Source: Streptomyces sp. NBC_00224 (GTDB lineage Bacteria; Actinomycetota; Actinomycetes; Streptomycetales; Streptomycetaceae). From it: a stretch of 64,000 nt of DNA. The DNA is taken from assembly GCF_041435195.1 (NCBI RefSeq), contig NZ_CP108106.1, positions 7,391,001 through 7,455,000 of the forward strand. The letters are read 5' to 3'. The notes under the pieces are model-generated. The model was not told the DNA's origin and ran no database searches. It saw only the letters and a list, made by a program, of their open reading frames with translations. The translations under genes and the position numbers were made by a program. Shown one piece after another: positions 42,522-50,583 of the stretch. Positions within the stretch are counted from its first letter, which is position 1; every line of letters starts with the position of its first letter.

Positions 42522-43174
42522 TGGACGTGAGCCCCGCCCTGCCGGAGCCCGTACCGCTGCTGGTCGCCTGCGCCCTCACCATCGAGGAGCTGGCGCTGCG
42601 CAGCGGCGGCCGGGGCCGCACCCCCGGCCAGGTGGTGACCGTGCTGCGCAGCGGCATGGGACCCAGGGCCGCCGAGCGGGCCGTGCTGCGGGGCCTGGGC
42701 ACATCGGCGAACCGCGAGGCGGCCGTGATCGCCTCCGGTTTCTGCGCCGGCCTGGCCCCCGGGATGCACCCCGGGGACCTGGTCGTCGCCTCGGAGACCC
42801 GCGACCCGCGCGGCACCACTGCCTGCGTGGGTACGGAGGTGCTGGCCAAGGCGCTGAGCGTGGCGCTGCCCGGCCGCACCGTGCACACCGGTCCGCTCAC
42901 CGGCTCCGACCACGTGGTGCGTGGTCACGAACGGGCCGAGCTGCGCGCGACCGGGGCGATCGCCGTGGACATGGAGTCCGCGGCGACGCTGTGGAGCGCC
43001 GTCGGGGCCGGAGAGCGTCCGGTTGCGGCCGTACGGGTGGTCGTGGACGCTCCAGAACATGAACTCGTCCGGATTGGCACGGTACGCGGTGGAATATCGG
43101 CTTTCCGCGTTCTTCGTGCCGTCCTTCCCGCTTTCTTTGAATGGCACCGTTCTTTGCCGCTCCCCAGGAGGTGA
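42521..43174 (+). CDS. hpnG: HpnG-like nucleosidase (adenosylhopane phosphorylase)
   Basis: The 217-aa protein starts at ATG 42521, overlapping the shc stop by one base. It has the nucleoside phosphorylase/MTAN fold: LLVACALTIEELALRSG, RSGMGPRAAERAV, AAVIASGFCAGLAPGMHPGD for the phosphate/base region, GSDHVVRGHERAEL and AIAVDMESAATLWSAV, where the Met-Glu-Ser contacts ribose. In hopanoid clusters this enzyme removes adenine from adenosylhopane to give ribosylhopane (phosphate). The neighbouring hpnH makes its substrate, which supports the call. Confidence 0.9.
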   Translation: MDVSPALPEPVPLLVACALTIEELALRSGGRGRTPGQVVTVLRSGMGPRAAERAVLRGLGTSANREAAVIASGFCAGLAPGMHPGDLVVASETRDPRGTTACVGTEVLAKALSVALPGRTVHTGPLTGSDHVVRGHERAELRATGAIAVDMESAATLWSAVGAGERPVAAVRVVVDAPEHELVRIGTVRGGISAFRVLRAVLPAFFEWHRSLPLPRR

Positions 43175-43179
43175 GCCAG

Positions 43180-44202
43180 ATGGCCATGCCGCTTCGCCAG
43201 TCCATCAGGGTCGGGACCTATCTTTTTGAACAGAAGCTCCGCAAGCGTGAGAAGTTCCCGCTGATCGTCGAGCTGGAGCCGCTCTTCGCCTGCAATCTGA
43301 AGTGCGAGGGCTGTGGGAAGATCCAGCATCCGGCCGGGATCCTGAAGCAGCGCATGCCGGTGGCGCAAGCCGTCGGCGCCGTCCTGGAGTCGGGCGCCCC
43401 GATGGTCTCCATCGCGGGCGGCGAGCCCCTGATGCACCCTCAGATCGATGAGATCGTGCGCCAGTTGGTGGCGAAGAAGAAGTACGTCTTCCTCTGCACC
43501 AACGCCCTGCTGCTGCGCAAGAAGCTGGAGAAGTTCACCCCGTCCCCGTACTTCGCGTTCGCCGTGCACATCGACGGGCTGCGCGAGCGGCACGACGAGT
43601 CGGTGGCGAAGGAGGGCGTGTTCGACGAGGCGGTGGCGGCGATCAAGGAGGCCAAGCGCCACGGCTTCCGGGTCACCACCAACTCCACCTTCTTCAACAC
43701 CGACACCCCGCAGACGATCATCGAGGTGCTCAACTTCCTCAACGACGACCTCCAGGTCGACGAGATGATGATCTCGCCCGCGTACGCCTACGAGAAGGCG
43801 CCCGACCAGGAGCACTTCCTGGGAGTCGAGCAGACCCGCGAGCTCTTCAAGAAGGCGTTCTCCGGGGGCAACCGGCGCCGCTGGCGGCTCAACCACTCCC
43901 CGCTCTTCCTGGACTTCCTGGAGGGCAAGGCGGACTTCCCCTGCACGGCCTGGGCGATCCCCAACTACTCGCTCTTCGGCTGGCAGCGGCCCTGCTATCT
44001 GATGAGCGACGGGTACGTACCGACGTACCGGCAGCTCGTGGAGGAGACCGACTGGGACAAGTACGGCCGGGGCAAGGACGACCGGTGCGCCAACTGCATG
44101 GCGCACTGCGGCTACGAGCCCACCGCCGTCCTCGCGACCATGGGGTCGCTCAAGGAGTCGCTGCGCGCGGTCCGCGAGACCGTGCAGGGAAACCGCGGGT
44201 GA
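43180..44202 (+). CDS. hpnH: Adenosyl-hopene transferase HpnH (radical SAM)
   Basis: The 340-aa protein is read from ATG 43180, preceded by the near-perfect Shine-Dalgarno AGGAGGTGA. The radical-SAM [4Fe-4S] motif is in [17 protein letters not shown] (CxxxCxxC, about residue 45). [11 protein letters not shown] provides SAM contacts, and a C-terminal Cys set ([16 protein letters not shown]) is typical of HpnH. The enzyme adds the 5'-deoxyadenosyl group to diploptene, giving adenosylhopane, the first C35 hopanoid. Expression is coupled with hpnG upstream and ispG downstream (4-bp gap). Confidence 0.96.
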   Translation: MAMPLRQSIRVGTYLFEQKLRKREKFPLIVELEPLFACNLKCEGCGKIQHPAGILKQRMPVAQAVGAVLESGAPMVSIAGGEPLMHPQIDEIVRQLVAKKKYVFLCTNALLLRKKLEKFTPSPYFAFAVHIDGLRERHDESVAKEGVFDEAVAAIKEAKRHGFRVTTNSTFFNTDTPQTIIEVLNFLNDDLQVDEMMISPAYAYEKAPDQEHFLGVEQTRELFKKAFSGGNRRRWRLNHSPLFLDFLEGKADFPCTAWAIPNYSLFGWQRPCYLMSDGYVPTYRQLVEETDWDKYGRGKDDRCANCMAHCGYEPTAVLATMGSLKESLRAVRETVQGNRG

Positions 44203-44206
44203 CGTG

Positions 44207-45376
44207 ATGAGGACCGGAGAGCCCGTCTCCCTGGGTCTCCCCGCGCTGCCGACCCGACCGCTGGCGATGCGCCGCCCCTCGCGGCGCATCCAGGTCGGGT
44301 CGGTGGCGGTCGGCGGGGATGCTCCTGTGTCGGTGCAGTCGATGACGACGACGCGGACGTCGGACATCGGGGCGACGTTGCAGCAGATCGCGGAGCTGAC
44401 GGCGTCGGGCTGTCAGATCGTGCGGGTGGCCTGCCCCACGCAGGATGATGCGGATGCGTTGGCGGTGATCGCGAAGAAGTCGCAGATCCCGGTGATCGCG
44501 GATATTCATTTCCAGCCGAAGTATGTGTTCGCGGCGATTGACGCGGGGTGTGCGGCGGTGCGGGTGAATCCGGGCAACATCAAGCAGTTCGATGACAAGG
44601 TGAAGGAGATCGCGCGGGCGGCGAAGGACGCGGGGACGCCGATTCGTATCGGGGTGAACGCGGGGTCGCTGGATGCGCGTCTGCTGAAGAAGTACGGCAA
44701 GGCGACGCCGGAGGCGTTGGTGGAGTCGGCGCTGTGGGAGGCGTCGCTCTTCGAGGAGCATGATTTCCGGGAGATCAAGATCTCGGTGAAGCACAACGAT
44801 CCGGTGGTGATGGTCGAGGCCTACCGTCAGCTGGCGGCGCAGTGCGACTACCCGCTGCATCTGGGTGTGACGGAGGCGGGTCCGGCGTTCCAGGGGACGA
44901 TCAAGTCTGCGGTGGCGTTCGGTGCGCTGTTGAGTCAGGGGATCGGGGACACGATCCGGGTTTCGCTGTCGGCGCCGCCGGCGGAGGAGATCAAGGTGGG
45001 GATGCAGATTCTGGAGTCGTTGAATCTGCGTCAGCGTCGTCTGGAGATTGTGTCGTGTCCGTCGTGTGGTCGGGCGCAGGTGGATGTGTACAAGTTGGCG
45101 GAGGAGGTCACGGCGGGTCTGGAGGGTATGGAGGTGCCTTTGCGGGTCGCGGTGATGGGGTGTGTGGTGAACGGGCCGGGTGAGGCGCGTGAGGCGGATC
45201 TGGGTGTGGCCTCGGGTAATGGCAAGGGGCAGATCTTCGTGAAGGGTGAGGTGATCAAGACGGTTCCCGAGTCGAAGATCGTCGAGACGCTGATCGAAGA
45301 GGCGATGAAGATCGCCCAGGAGATGGAGGGGGAGGGCGTCGCCTCCGGCGTCCCGAGCGTCACCGCGCGGGGCTGA
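44207..45376 (+). CDS. ispG: 4-hydroxy-3-methylbut-2-en-1-yl diphosphate synthase
   Basis: The 389-aa protein is read from ATG 44207; GTG 44204 directly precedes it. IspG motifs: [76 protein letters not shown] and the [4Fe-4S] cysteines in [18 protein letters not shown] and [17 protein letters not shown]. It converts MEcPP to HMBPP in the MEP pathway. From about 44310 to 45260 codon choice shifts to G/T-ending codons (GCG, GGG, GTG, GAT, CGT) unlike the C-ending neighbours. Streptomycetes commonly have a second ispG elsewhere, so this copy is a dedicated supply for the hopanoid operon. Confidence 0.97.
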   Translation: MRTGEPVSLGLPALPTRPLAMRRPSRRIQVGSVAVGGDAPVSVQSMTTTRTSDIGATLQQIAELTASGCQIVRVACPTQDDADALAVIAKKSQIPVIADIHFQPKYVFAAIDAGCAAVRVNPGNIKQFDDKVKEIARAAKDAGTPIRIGVNAGSLDARLLKKYGKATPEALVESALWEASLFEEHDFREIKISVKHNDPVVMVEAYRQLAAQCDYPLHLGVTEAGPAFQGTIKSAVAFGALLSQGIGDTIRVSLSAPPAEEIKVGMQILESLNLRQRRLEIVSCPSCGRAQVDVYKLAEEVTAGLEGMEVPLRVAVMGCVVNGPGEAREADLGVASGNGKGQIFVKGEVIKTVPESKIVETLIEEAMKIAQEMEGEGVASGVPSVTARG

Positions 45377-45420
45377 CCGGCACCACCGAGAGCTGAACGG
45401 GATCCGAAGGGGGCTCCAGC

Positions 45421-47328
45421 GTGACGATCTTGGAGAATGTTCGGGGGCCGCACGACCTGAAGGCGCTTGACGGCGCCCAACTCGCCGCGCTGTCCCAGGA
45501 GATCAGGGATTTCCTGATCCACGCGGTGGCGCGGACCGGGGGCCATCTGGGGCCCAATCTGGGGGTGGTGGAGCTCTCCATCGCCCTCCACCGGACCTTC
45601 GAATCGCCGGTCGACCGCATCCTGTGGGACACCGGGCACCAGAGTTACGTACACAAACTGCTCACCGGGCGCCAGGACTTCTCGAAGCTGCGCTCCAAGG
45701 GCGGGCTCTCCGGCTACCCCTCGCGCGCCGAGTCCGAGCACGACGTCATCGAGAACTCGCACGCCTCGACCGTGCTCGGCTGGGCCGACGGGCTCGCCAA
45801 GGCCAACAGCATCCTGAAGAAGGACGCCCATGTCGTCGCGGTCATCGGCGACGGCGCGCTCACCGGCGGCATGGCCTGGGAGGCCCTCAACAACATCGCG
45901 GCCGCCCGGGACCGGCCGCTGATCATCGTCGTCAACGACAACGAGCGCTCCTACGGCCCGACCATCGGCGGCCTCGCCAACCATCTCGCCACCCTGCGCA
46001 CCACCGACGGGTACGAGCGGTTCCTGGCCTGGGGCAAGCAGGTGCTCCAGCAGACACCGGTGGTGGGGCGGCCGCTCTACGAGTCGCTGCACGGCGCCAA
46101 GAAGGGGTTCAAGGACGCGTTCGCGCCGCAGGGCATGTTCGAGGACCTGGGGCTGAAGTACCTGGGGCCCATCGACGGGCACGACATCGAGGCCGTCGAG
46201 TCGGCGCTGCGGCGCGCCAAGCGGTTCCACGGCCCCGTCCTCGTGCACTGCCTCACCGAGAAGGGGCGCGGCTACCAGCCGGCCCTGGACGACGAGGCCG
46301 ACCGCTTCCATGCCGTGGCCGCGATGGACCCGCTGACCTGCGAGCCGCTGACGCCGTCCAACGGCCCCTCCTGGACCTCGGTGTTCGGCAAGGAGCTGGC
46401 CGCGCTCGGCGAGGAGCGGCCCGACCTCGTGGCGATCACCGCCGCGATGCTCCACCCCACCGGGCTCACCGAGTTCGCCGCGCGCTTCCCGGACCGGGTC
46501 TGGGACGTGGGAATCGCCGAGCAGCACGCGGCCGTCTCGGCGGCCGGGCTCGCCACCGGCGGCCTGCACCCCGTCGTCGCCGTCTACGCCACCTTCCTCA
46601 ACCGCGCCTTCGACCAGGTCCTGATGGACGTCGCCCTGCACAAGTGCGGGGTGACGTTCGTCCTGGACCGGGCCGGGGTCACCGGGGTCGACGGCGCCTC
46701 GCACAACGGCATGTGGGACCTCTCCGTCCTCCAGGTCGTGCCCGGGCTGCGGATCGCCGCCCCGCGCGACGCGGCTCAGCTGCGGGACCAGCTGCGCGAG
46801 GCGGTCGAGGTCGACGACGCCCCGACGGTGCTCCGCTTCCCCAAGGAGGCGGTCGGCCCGGACCTCCCCGCGCTGGACCGCGTCGGCTCCATGGACGTGC
46901 TGCGCCGCGACGAGGACGCCGAGGTGCTGCTCGTGGCGGTCGGCGTCCTCGCGCCTGTCTGCCTCCAGGCCGCCGACCTGCTCGCCGGGCGCGGCATCCG
47001 GTGCACGGTGGTGGACCCCCGGTGGGTCAAGCCCGTCGACGAGCAGCTGGCGCCGCTGGCCGAGCGGCACGCGCTGGTCGCGGTCGTGGAGGACAACATC
47101 CGTACCGGCGGCGTCGGCTGGGCCGTCGGGCAGGCGCTGCGGGACGCCGGGGTGGACACCCCGCTGCGCGGCTTCGGCATCCCCGAGCAGTTCCTCGCGC
47201 ACGCCAAGCGCGCCGAGGTTCTCGCCGACATCGGGCTCACCCCGGTGGAGATCGCGGGACGGATCAGCGGCGCCCTTGCGGCGCGCCAGGACGCCGCCGC
47301 GGCGGCCGAGAAGGAGAACGACGGATGA
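45421..47328 (+). CDS. dxs: 1-Deoxy-D-xylulose-5-phosphate synthase
   Basis: The 635-aa protein starts at GTG 45421 (AAGGGGG upstream). The three-domain transketolase layout is complete: N-terminal thiamine-diphosphate domain with [35 protein letters not shown] and [16 protein letters not shown]; pyrimidine domain with [11 protein letters not shown] and [18 protein letters not shown]-terminal [18 protein letters not shown]. It condenses pyruvate and glyceraldehyde-3-phosphate, the first and rate-setting MEP step. Placed after ispG in the hopanoid operon, it should raise precursor flow when hopanoids are made. It is coupled to the next gene by ATGA. Confidence 0.97.
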   Translation: MTILENVRGPHDLKALDGAQLAALSQEIRDFLIHAVARTGGHLGPNLGVVELSIALHRTFESPVDRILWDTGHQSYVHKLLTGRQDFSKLRSKGGLSGYPSRAESEHDVIENSHASTVLGWADGLAKANSILKKDAHVVAVIGDGALTGGMAWEALNNIAAARDRPLIIVVNDNERSYGPTIGGLANHLATLRTTDGYERFLAWGKQVLQQTPVVGRPLYESLHGAKKGFKDAFAPQGMFEDLGLKYLGPIDGHDIEAVESALRRAKRFHGPVLVHCLTEKGRGYQPALDDEADRFHAVAAMDPLTCEPLTPSNGPSWTSVFGKELAALGEERPDLVAITAAMLHPTGLTEFAARFPDRVWDVGIAEQHAAVSAAGLATGGLHPVVAVYATFLNRAFDQVLMDVALHKCGVTFVLDRAGVTGVDGASHNGMWDLSVLQVVPGLRIAAPRDAAQLRDQLREAVEVDDAPTVLRFPKEAVGPDLPALDRVGSMDVLRRDEDAEVLLVAVGVLAPVCLQAADLLAGRGIRCTVVDPRWVKPVDEQLAPLAERHALVAVVEDNIRTGGVGWAVGQALRDAGVDTPLRGFGIPEQFLAHAKRAEVLADIGLTPVEIAGRISGALAARQDAAAAAEKENDG

Positions 47329-48722
47329 CCGACGGCGGGCCCAAGGGCTTCGACCTGGCCCGGCTCCTCGCCGAGCGCGGGGCCGAGCGCTACGAGCTGC
47401 ACACCAAGTACCTCAACCACCAGCTGCCGCGCATGCTGCACACCATCGGCTTCGACAAGGTCTACGAGCGGGCCGAGGGCGCGTACTTCTGGGACGCGGA
47501 GGGCCAGGACTACCTGGACATGCTCGCCGGGTTCGGGGTGATGGGCCTGGGCCGCCACCACCCCGTCGTGCGCAAGGCGCTCCACGACGTGCTGGACGCC
47601 TCGCTCGCGGACCTCACCCGCTTCGACTGCCAGCCGCTGCCCGGCCTGCTCGCCGAGAAGCTGCTCGCCCACAGCCCGCACCTGGACCGGGTGTTCTTCG
47701 GCAACAGCGGTACGGAAGCGGTGGAGACCGCCCTGAAGTTCGCCCGGTACGCCACCGGCCGGCCCAGGGTCCTGTACTGCTCCCACGCCTTCCACGGGCT
47801 GACCACCGGCTCGCTCTCGGTCAACGGCGAGTCGGGCTTCCGCGACGGCTTCGCCCCGCTGCTCCCCGACACGGCGGTCCCGCTCGGCGATCTCGCCGCC
47901 CTGGAGCGGGAGTTGAAGCGCGGCGACGTGGCCGCGCTGATCGTCGAGCCGATCCAGGGCAAGGGCGTCCACGAGGCGCCCCCCGGCTATCTGCTCGCCG
48001 CGCAGGAACTGCTCCACAGGCACAAGGCGCTGCTGATCGCGGACGAGGTGCAGACCGGGCTCGGCAGGACCGGCGACTTCTACGCGTACCAGCATGACAA
48101 GGGGGTCGAGCCGGACCTGGTCTGTGTCGCCAAGGCGCTCTCCGGCGGCTATGTGCCGGTCGGCGCGACCCTCGGCAAGGAGTGGATCTTCAAGAAGGTC
48201 TACTCGTCGATGGACCGGGTCCTGGTCCACTCCGCCAGCTTCGGCTCCAACGCCCAGGCGATGGCGGCGGGGCTCGCGGTGCTCGCGGTGATGGAGGACG
48301 AGGACGTCGTCGCCAACGCGCGCGTCACCGGCGAGCTCCTGAGGTCCCGGCTCGCCGCGCTGGTCGACCGCTACGAGCTGCTGCACGACGTGCGCGGGCG
48401 CGGGCTGATGATCGGCATCGAGTTCGGCAGGCCCTCCTCGATGCGGCTGCGCGGACGCTGGACCATGCTCCAGACCGCCCGCAAGGGCCTGTTCGCGCAG
48501 ATGGTCGTGGTGCCGCTGCTCCAGAAGCACCGGATCCTCACCCAGGTCTCCGGGGACCATCTGGAGGTGATCAAGCTGATCCCGCCGCTGACGATCGGCG
48601 AGCGCGAGGTGGACCGGTTCGTGGAGGCGTTCACCGCCGTCATGGACGACGCGCACGGCGGGGGAAGCCTGATGTGGGACTTCGGCCGAACCCTGGTCAA
48701 GCAGGCGGTCGCCAACCGGTAG
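47325..48722 (+). CDS. hpnO: PLP-dependent class III aminotransferase of hopanoid side-chain synthesis (HpnO-like)
   Basis: The 465-aa protein starts at ATG 47325 in an ATGA overlap with dxs. Fold-type I, class III motifs: [60 protein letters not shown] and the PLP lysine in [14 protein letters not shown] (about residue 268). By operon context it is expected to convert the ribosylhopane-derived aldehyde to aminobacteriohopanetriol, the amino hopanoid reported from streptomycetes. The function is assigned by family plus context, not by a diagnostic residue. It is the last gene before the dyad at 48729. Confidence 0.88.
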   Translation: MTDGGPKGFDLARLLAERGAERYELHTKYLNHQLPRMLHTIGFDKVYERAEGAYFWDAEGQDYLDMLAGFGVMGLGRHHPVVRKALHDVLDASLADLTRFDCQPLPGLLAEKLLAHSPHLDRVFFGNSGTEAVETALKFARYATGRPRVLYCSHAFHGLTTGSLSVNGESGFRDGFAPLLPDTAVPLGDLAALERELKRGDVAALIVEPIQGKGVHEAPPGYLLAAQELLHRHKALLIADEVQTGLGRTGDFYAYQHDKGVEPDLVCVAKALSGGYVPVGATLGKEWIFKKVYSSMDRVLVHSASFGSNAQAMAAGLAVLAVMEDEDVVANARVTGELLRSRLAALVDRYELLHDVRGRGLMIGIEFGRPSSMRLRGRWTMLQTARKGLFAQMVVVPLLQKHRILTQVSGDHLEVIKLIPPLTIGEREVDRFVEAFTAVMDDAHGGGSLMWDFGRTLVKQAVANR

Positions 48723-48728
48723 GCGTTT

Positions 48729-48763
48729 TTGCCTCTGGGGCAAAAGATTTGCCCCAGAGGCAA
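48729..48763. promoter_or_regulatory. Duplicated TTGCC-N5-GGCAA operator within a 16-bp hairpin
   Basis: The arms 48729-48744 and 48748-48763 are perfectly complementary with a 3-nt loop. Each arm is itself an imperfect palindrome: TTGCC-TCTGG-GGCAA (48729-48743) and TTGCC-CCAGA-GGCAA (48749-48763), with centres 20 bp apart, two DNA turns. It lies between the aminotransferase stop and the start of the XRE-cupin gene, so it can act as terminator for the first and operator for the second. Confidence 0.8.
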
Positions 48764-48784
48764 CCCGCTGACTGAATGGGGTGC

Positions 48785-49393
48785 ATGAGCACTCCCGCCG
48801 AAGGCGCCGGGGAGCCGTCCGGTGCCGCGCTCCCCGATGTCGCCCCGCGCCTGCGCGACCTGCGGCGCCGCCGCGGCCTCACCCTGGAGGCCGCCGCCCC
48901 GCGGGCCGGTCTCTCACCGGCGCACCTGTCCCGGCTTGAGACGGGCGCTCGCCAGCCCTCGCTGCCGATGCTGCTCGCGCTCGCCCGTACCTACGGTACG
49001 ACGGTTTCCGAGCTGCTCGGCGAGATGCCGGCCGAGCGCGAACCCGTCATCCGGGGCGGCCGCGCCGAGCCCGCCGAGGCCGACGGCTGGACCTACCACC
49101 GGGCGGGCCACCCGGGCCGGGCCATGCAGGCCCTGCGGGTGGAGGTCCCGTACGGCACCCAGCGCGAGCTCGTCCGCGTCCACCCCGGCGAGGAGTGGCT
49201 CCACGTCCTGTCCGGGCGGCTGCGGCTCACCCTCGGCGACGCCACGCACGAACTCGACCCCGGCGACAGCGCGCACTTCGACTCGCTCACCCCGCACCGG
49301 ATCTCCGCCGTCTCGCACGGCGGGGCCGCGTTCCTGTTCGTCCACACCCTGCTCCAGAGCCCCGATCCGCATCCGCACCACCCGCACGGCTGA
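48785..49393 (+). CDS. XRE-cupin transcriptional regulator
   Basis: The 202-aa protein is read from ATG 48785; ATG 48776, in frame, is equally possible and neither has a strong ribosome site. An N-terminal HTH (about residues 25-80) contains RLRDLRRRRGLTLEAAA, AGLSPAHLSRLETGARQPS and LLALARTYGTTVSELL. A C-terminal cupin_2 barrel (about 115-190) has VHPGEEWLHVLSGRLRLTLG, LDPGDSAHFDSLTPHRI and a His-rich end. Such proteins sense small metabolites or metals. Its gene starts 13-22 bp after the TTGCC/GGCAA dyad, which it probably binds, and it may link the hopanoid operon or its own 47-aa neighbour to a signal. Confidence 0.92.
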   Translation: MSTPAEGAGEPSGAALPDVAPRLRDLRRRRGLTLEAAAPRAGLSPAHLSRLETGARQPSLPMLLALARTYGTTVSELLGEMPAEREPVIRGGRAEPAEADGWTYHRAGHPGRAMQALRVEVPYGTQRELVRVHPGEEWLHVLSGRLRLTLGDATHELDPGDSAHFDSLTPHRISAVSHGGAAFLFVHTLLQSPDPHPHHPHG

Positions 49394-49403
49394 GAGGTAC
49401 GCC

Positions 49404-49547
49404 ATGTCGCAGAACCAGGGACGGTCCGACGCGAGCACCCAGGAGACGAAGTTCCCCCGGGGGCTCGTGGTCCGGCTCTTCGCCTACCTGATCGCGGGCC
49501 ACATCTTCGCGGCCTTCCTCTACCTCCTGTTCACGGTCGGCAAATGA
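49404..49547 (+). CDS. Small single-pass membrane protein (DUF6126-like)
   Basis: This is a 47-aa protein starting at ATG 49404, 10 bp after the XRE-cupin stop, with GAGAGG upstream. Residues 1-18 are polar (MSQNQGRSDASTQETKFPRG) and residues 19-44 form one hydrophobic helix (VRLFAYLIAGHIFAAFLYLL) with an embedded His. From memory it fits the Streptomyces DUF6126 group, which often follows an XRE-cupin gene. Function is unknown. Its size and the tight spacing suggest it is co-expressed with the regulator. Confidence 0.8.
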   Translation: MSQNQGRSDASTQETKFPRGLVVRLFAYLIAGHIFAAFLYLLFTVGK

Positions 49548-49571
49548 TCGGCAGATGACCCGCCGGGCGGC

Positions 49572-50387
49572 TTACGCCGCGTCCTCGACCAGCCGCTCCC
49601 GCAGCCGCTCGCGGGTCTTGGCCGTGAGGCCCAGGCCCTCGGTCAGATAGCGGTCGGTGCTGCCCCAGGTCTCCTCGATGGTGTCGAAGGCCGCGTGCAG
49701 ATAGCCGGCGCGGGCGTCGAAGAGGGGGTTGAGCAGCTCCACGATCTCCGCGCTCATCCCGGCCGCGGAGGTGTCGCTGCGGTGCATCTTGTAGCGGCGG
49801 TGCGGGTCGTTGGACTTGAGGTAGTCCGCCTCGATGGCCTCCCGCTCGACGCCCACCGCGAGCAGCGACACCGCGATCGAGAGCCCGGCGCGGTCCTTGC
49901 CCGCCGCACAGTGCATCAGCGCCGGGACGCTGTCCTCGGCGAGCGCGTGCAGCACCCGGCTGTGCTCGGCGGTGCGCTCGCGGATGATCGTCCGGTACGA
50001 CCGGGACATCCGGTCGGCGCCCCGGCCCTCGGAGAGGACCGACCGCAGCTGGTTGATGTCGCCGTCGCGGACCATCTTCCAGAACTCGGCCCCGTCGGCG
50101 GGGTCCGTCAGCGGTATGTTCACATTGCGCACCCCCGGCAGGTCCACGTCCGGGCCCTCAAGACGCTGGTCCGCCGCGTTGCGGAAGTCGAAGATGGTGT
50201 GCAGCCCGAGGGTGGCGAGGAAGGCCGCGTCCTGCTCGGTCGCGTGTGCCAGGTGGCCGCTGCGGAAGAGCCGTCCGTGCCGCAGCCGGCGGCCGTCCAC
50301 GGTCGGCAGTCCGCCCACATCACGGAAGTTGCGCACCCCGGAGAGCTCGGGTTCGGTCGAAGGGACCTGCGGAGTCTGCTGCGTCAC
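49572..50387 (-). CDS. Tyrosine-protein phosphatase (PtpB/MptpB-like)
   Basis: The 271-aa protein is read from GTG 50387, with CAGGAG 6 nt upstream; the frame continues upstream without a better start. Features: VRNFRDVGGLPTVDGRRLRH at the N-terminus, RSGHLAHATEQD, IFDFRNAADQRLEGPDVD, and the P-loop MHCAAGKDRAGLSIA (HCX5R, Cys near residue 163). The AGKDRAG variant and layout match the MptpB family, which hydrolyses phosphotyrosine and in some cases phosphoserine or phosphoinositides. It has no signal peptide. It diverges from the alpha-galactosidase gene. Confidence 0.9.
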   Translation of the reverse strand: MTQQTPQVPSTEPELSGVRNFRDVGGLPTVDGRRLRHGRLFRSGHLAHATEQDAAFLATLGLHTIFDFRNAADQRLEGPDVDLPGVRNVNIPLTDPADGAEFWKMVRDGDINQLRSVLSEGRGADRMSRSYRTIIRERTAEHSRVLHALAEDSVPALMHCAAGKDRAGLSIAVSLLAVGVEREAIEADYLKSNDPHRRYKMHRSDTSAAGMSAEIVELLNPLFDARAGYLHAAFDTIEETWGSTDRYLTEGLGLTAKTRERLRERLVEDAA

Positions 50388-50583
50388 GTTGGCTCCTGAT
50401 GTGGTTCGAAAAAAGATCACGCCGCCTCGATCCGACGATACGACATGGGTTCCCGGGGCAATCATCTCGACGGCCCGACCGGAAGGCGACCCCCTCGCAC
50501 CCGTTGCCCTCGCGGGTACGGCACCCCGATCCTGTTCCTGGTGTTCGTGCCTGTGCGTACCTGTGCGGAACTGGGGAGTCGGG

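Noticed and set aside
44842..45183. Gly/Val-rich plus-strand ORF within ispG
   Set aside because: It is out of frame with ispG and arises from the shifted codon usage of that segment.
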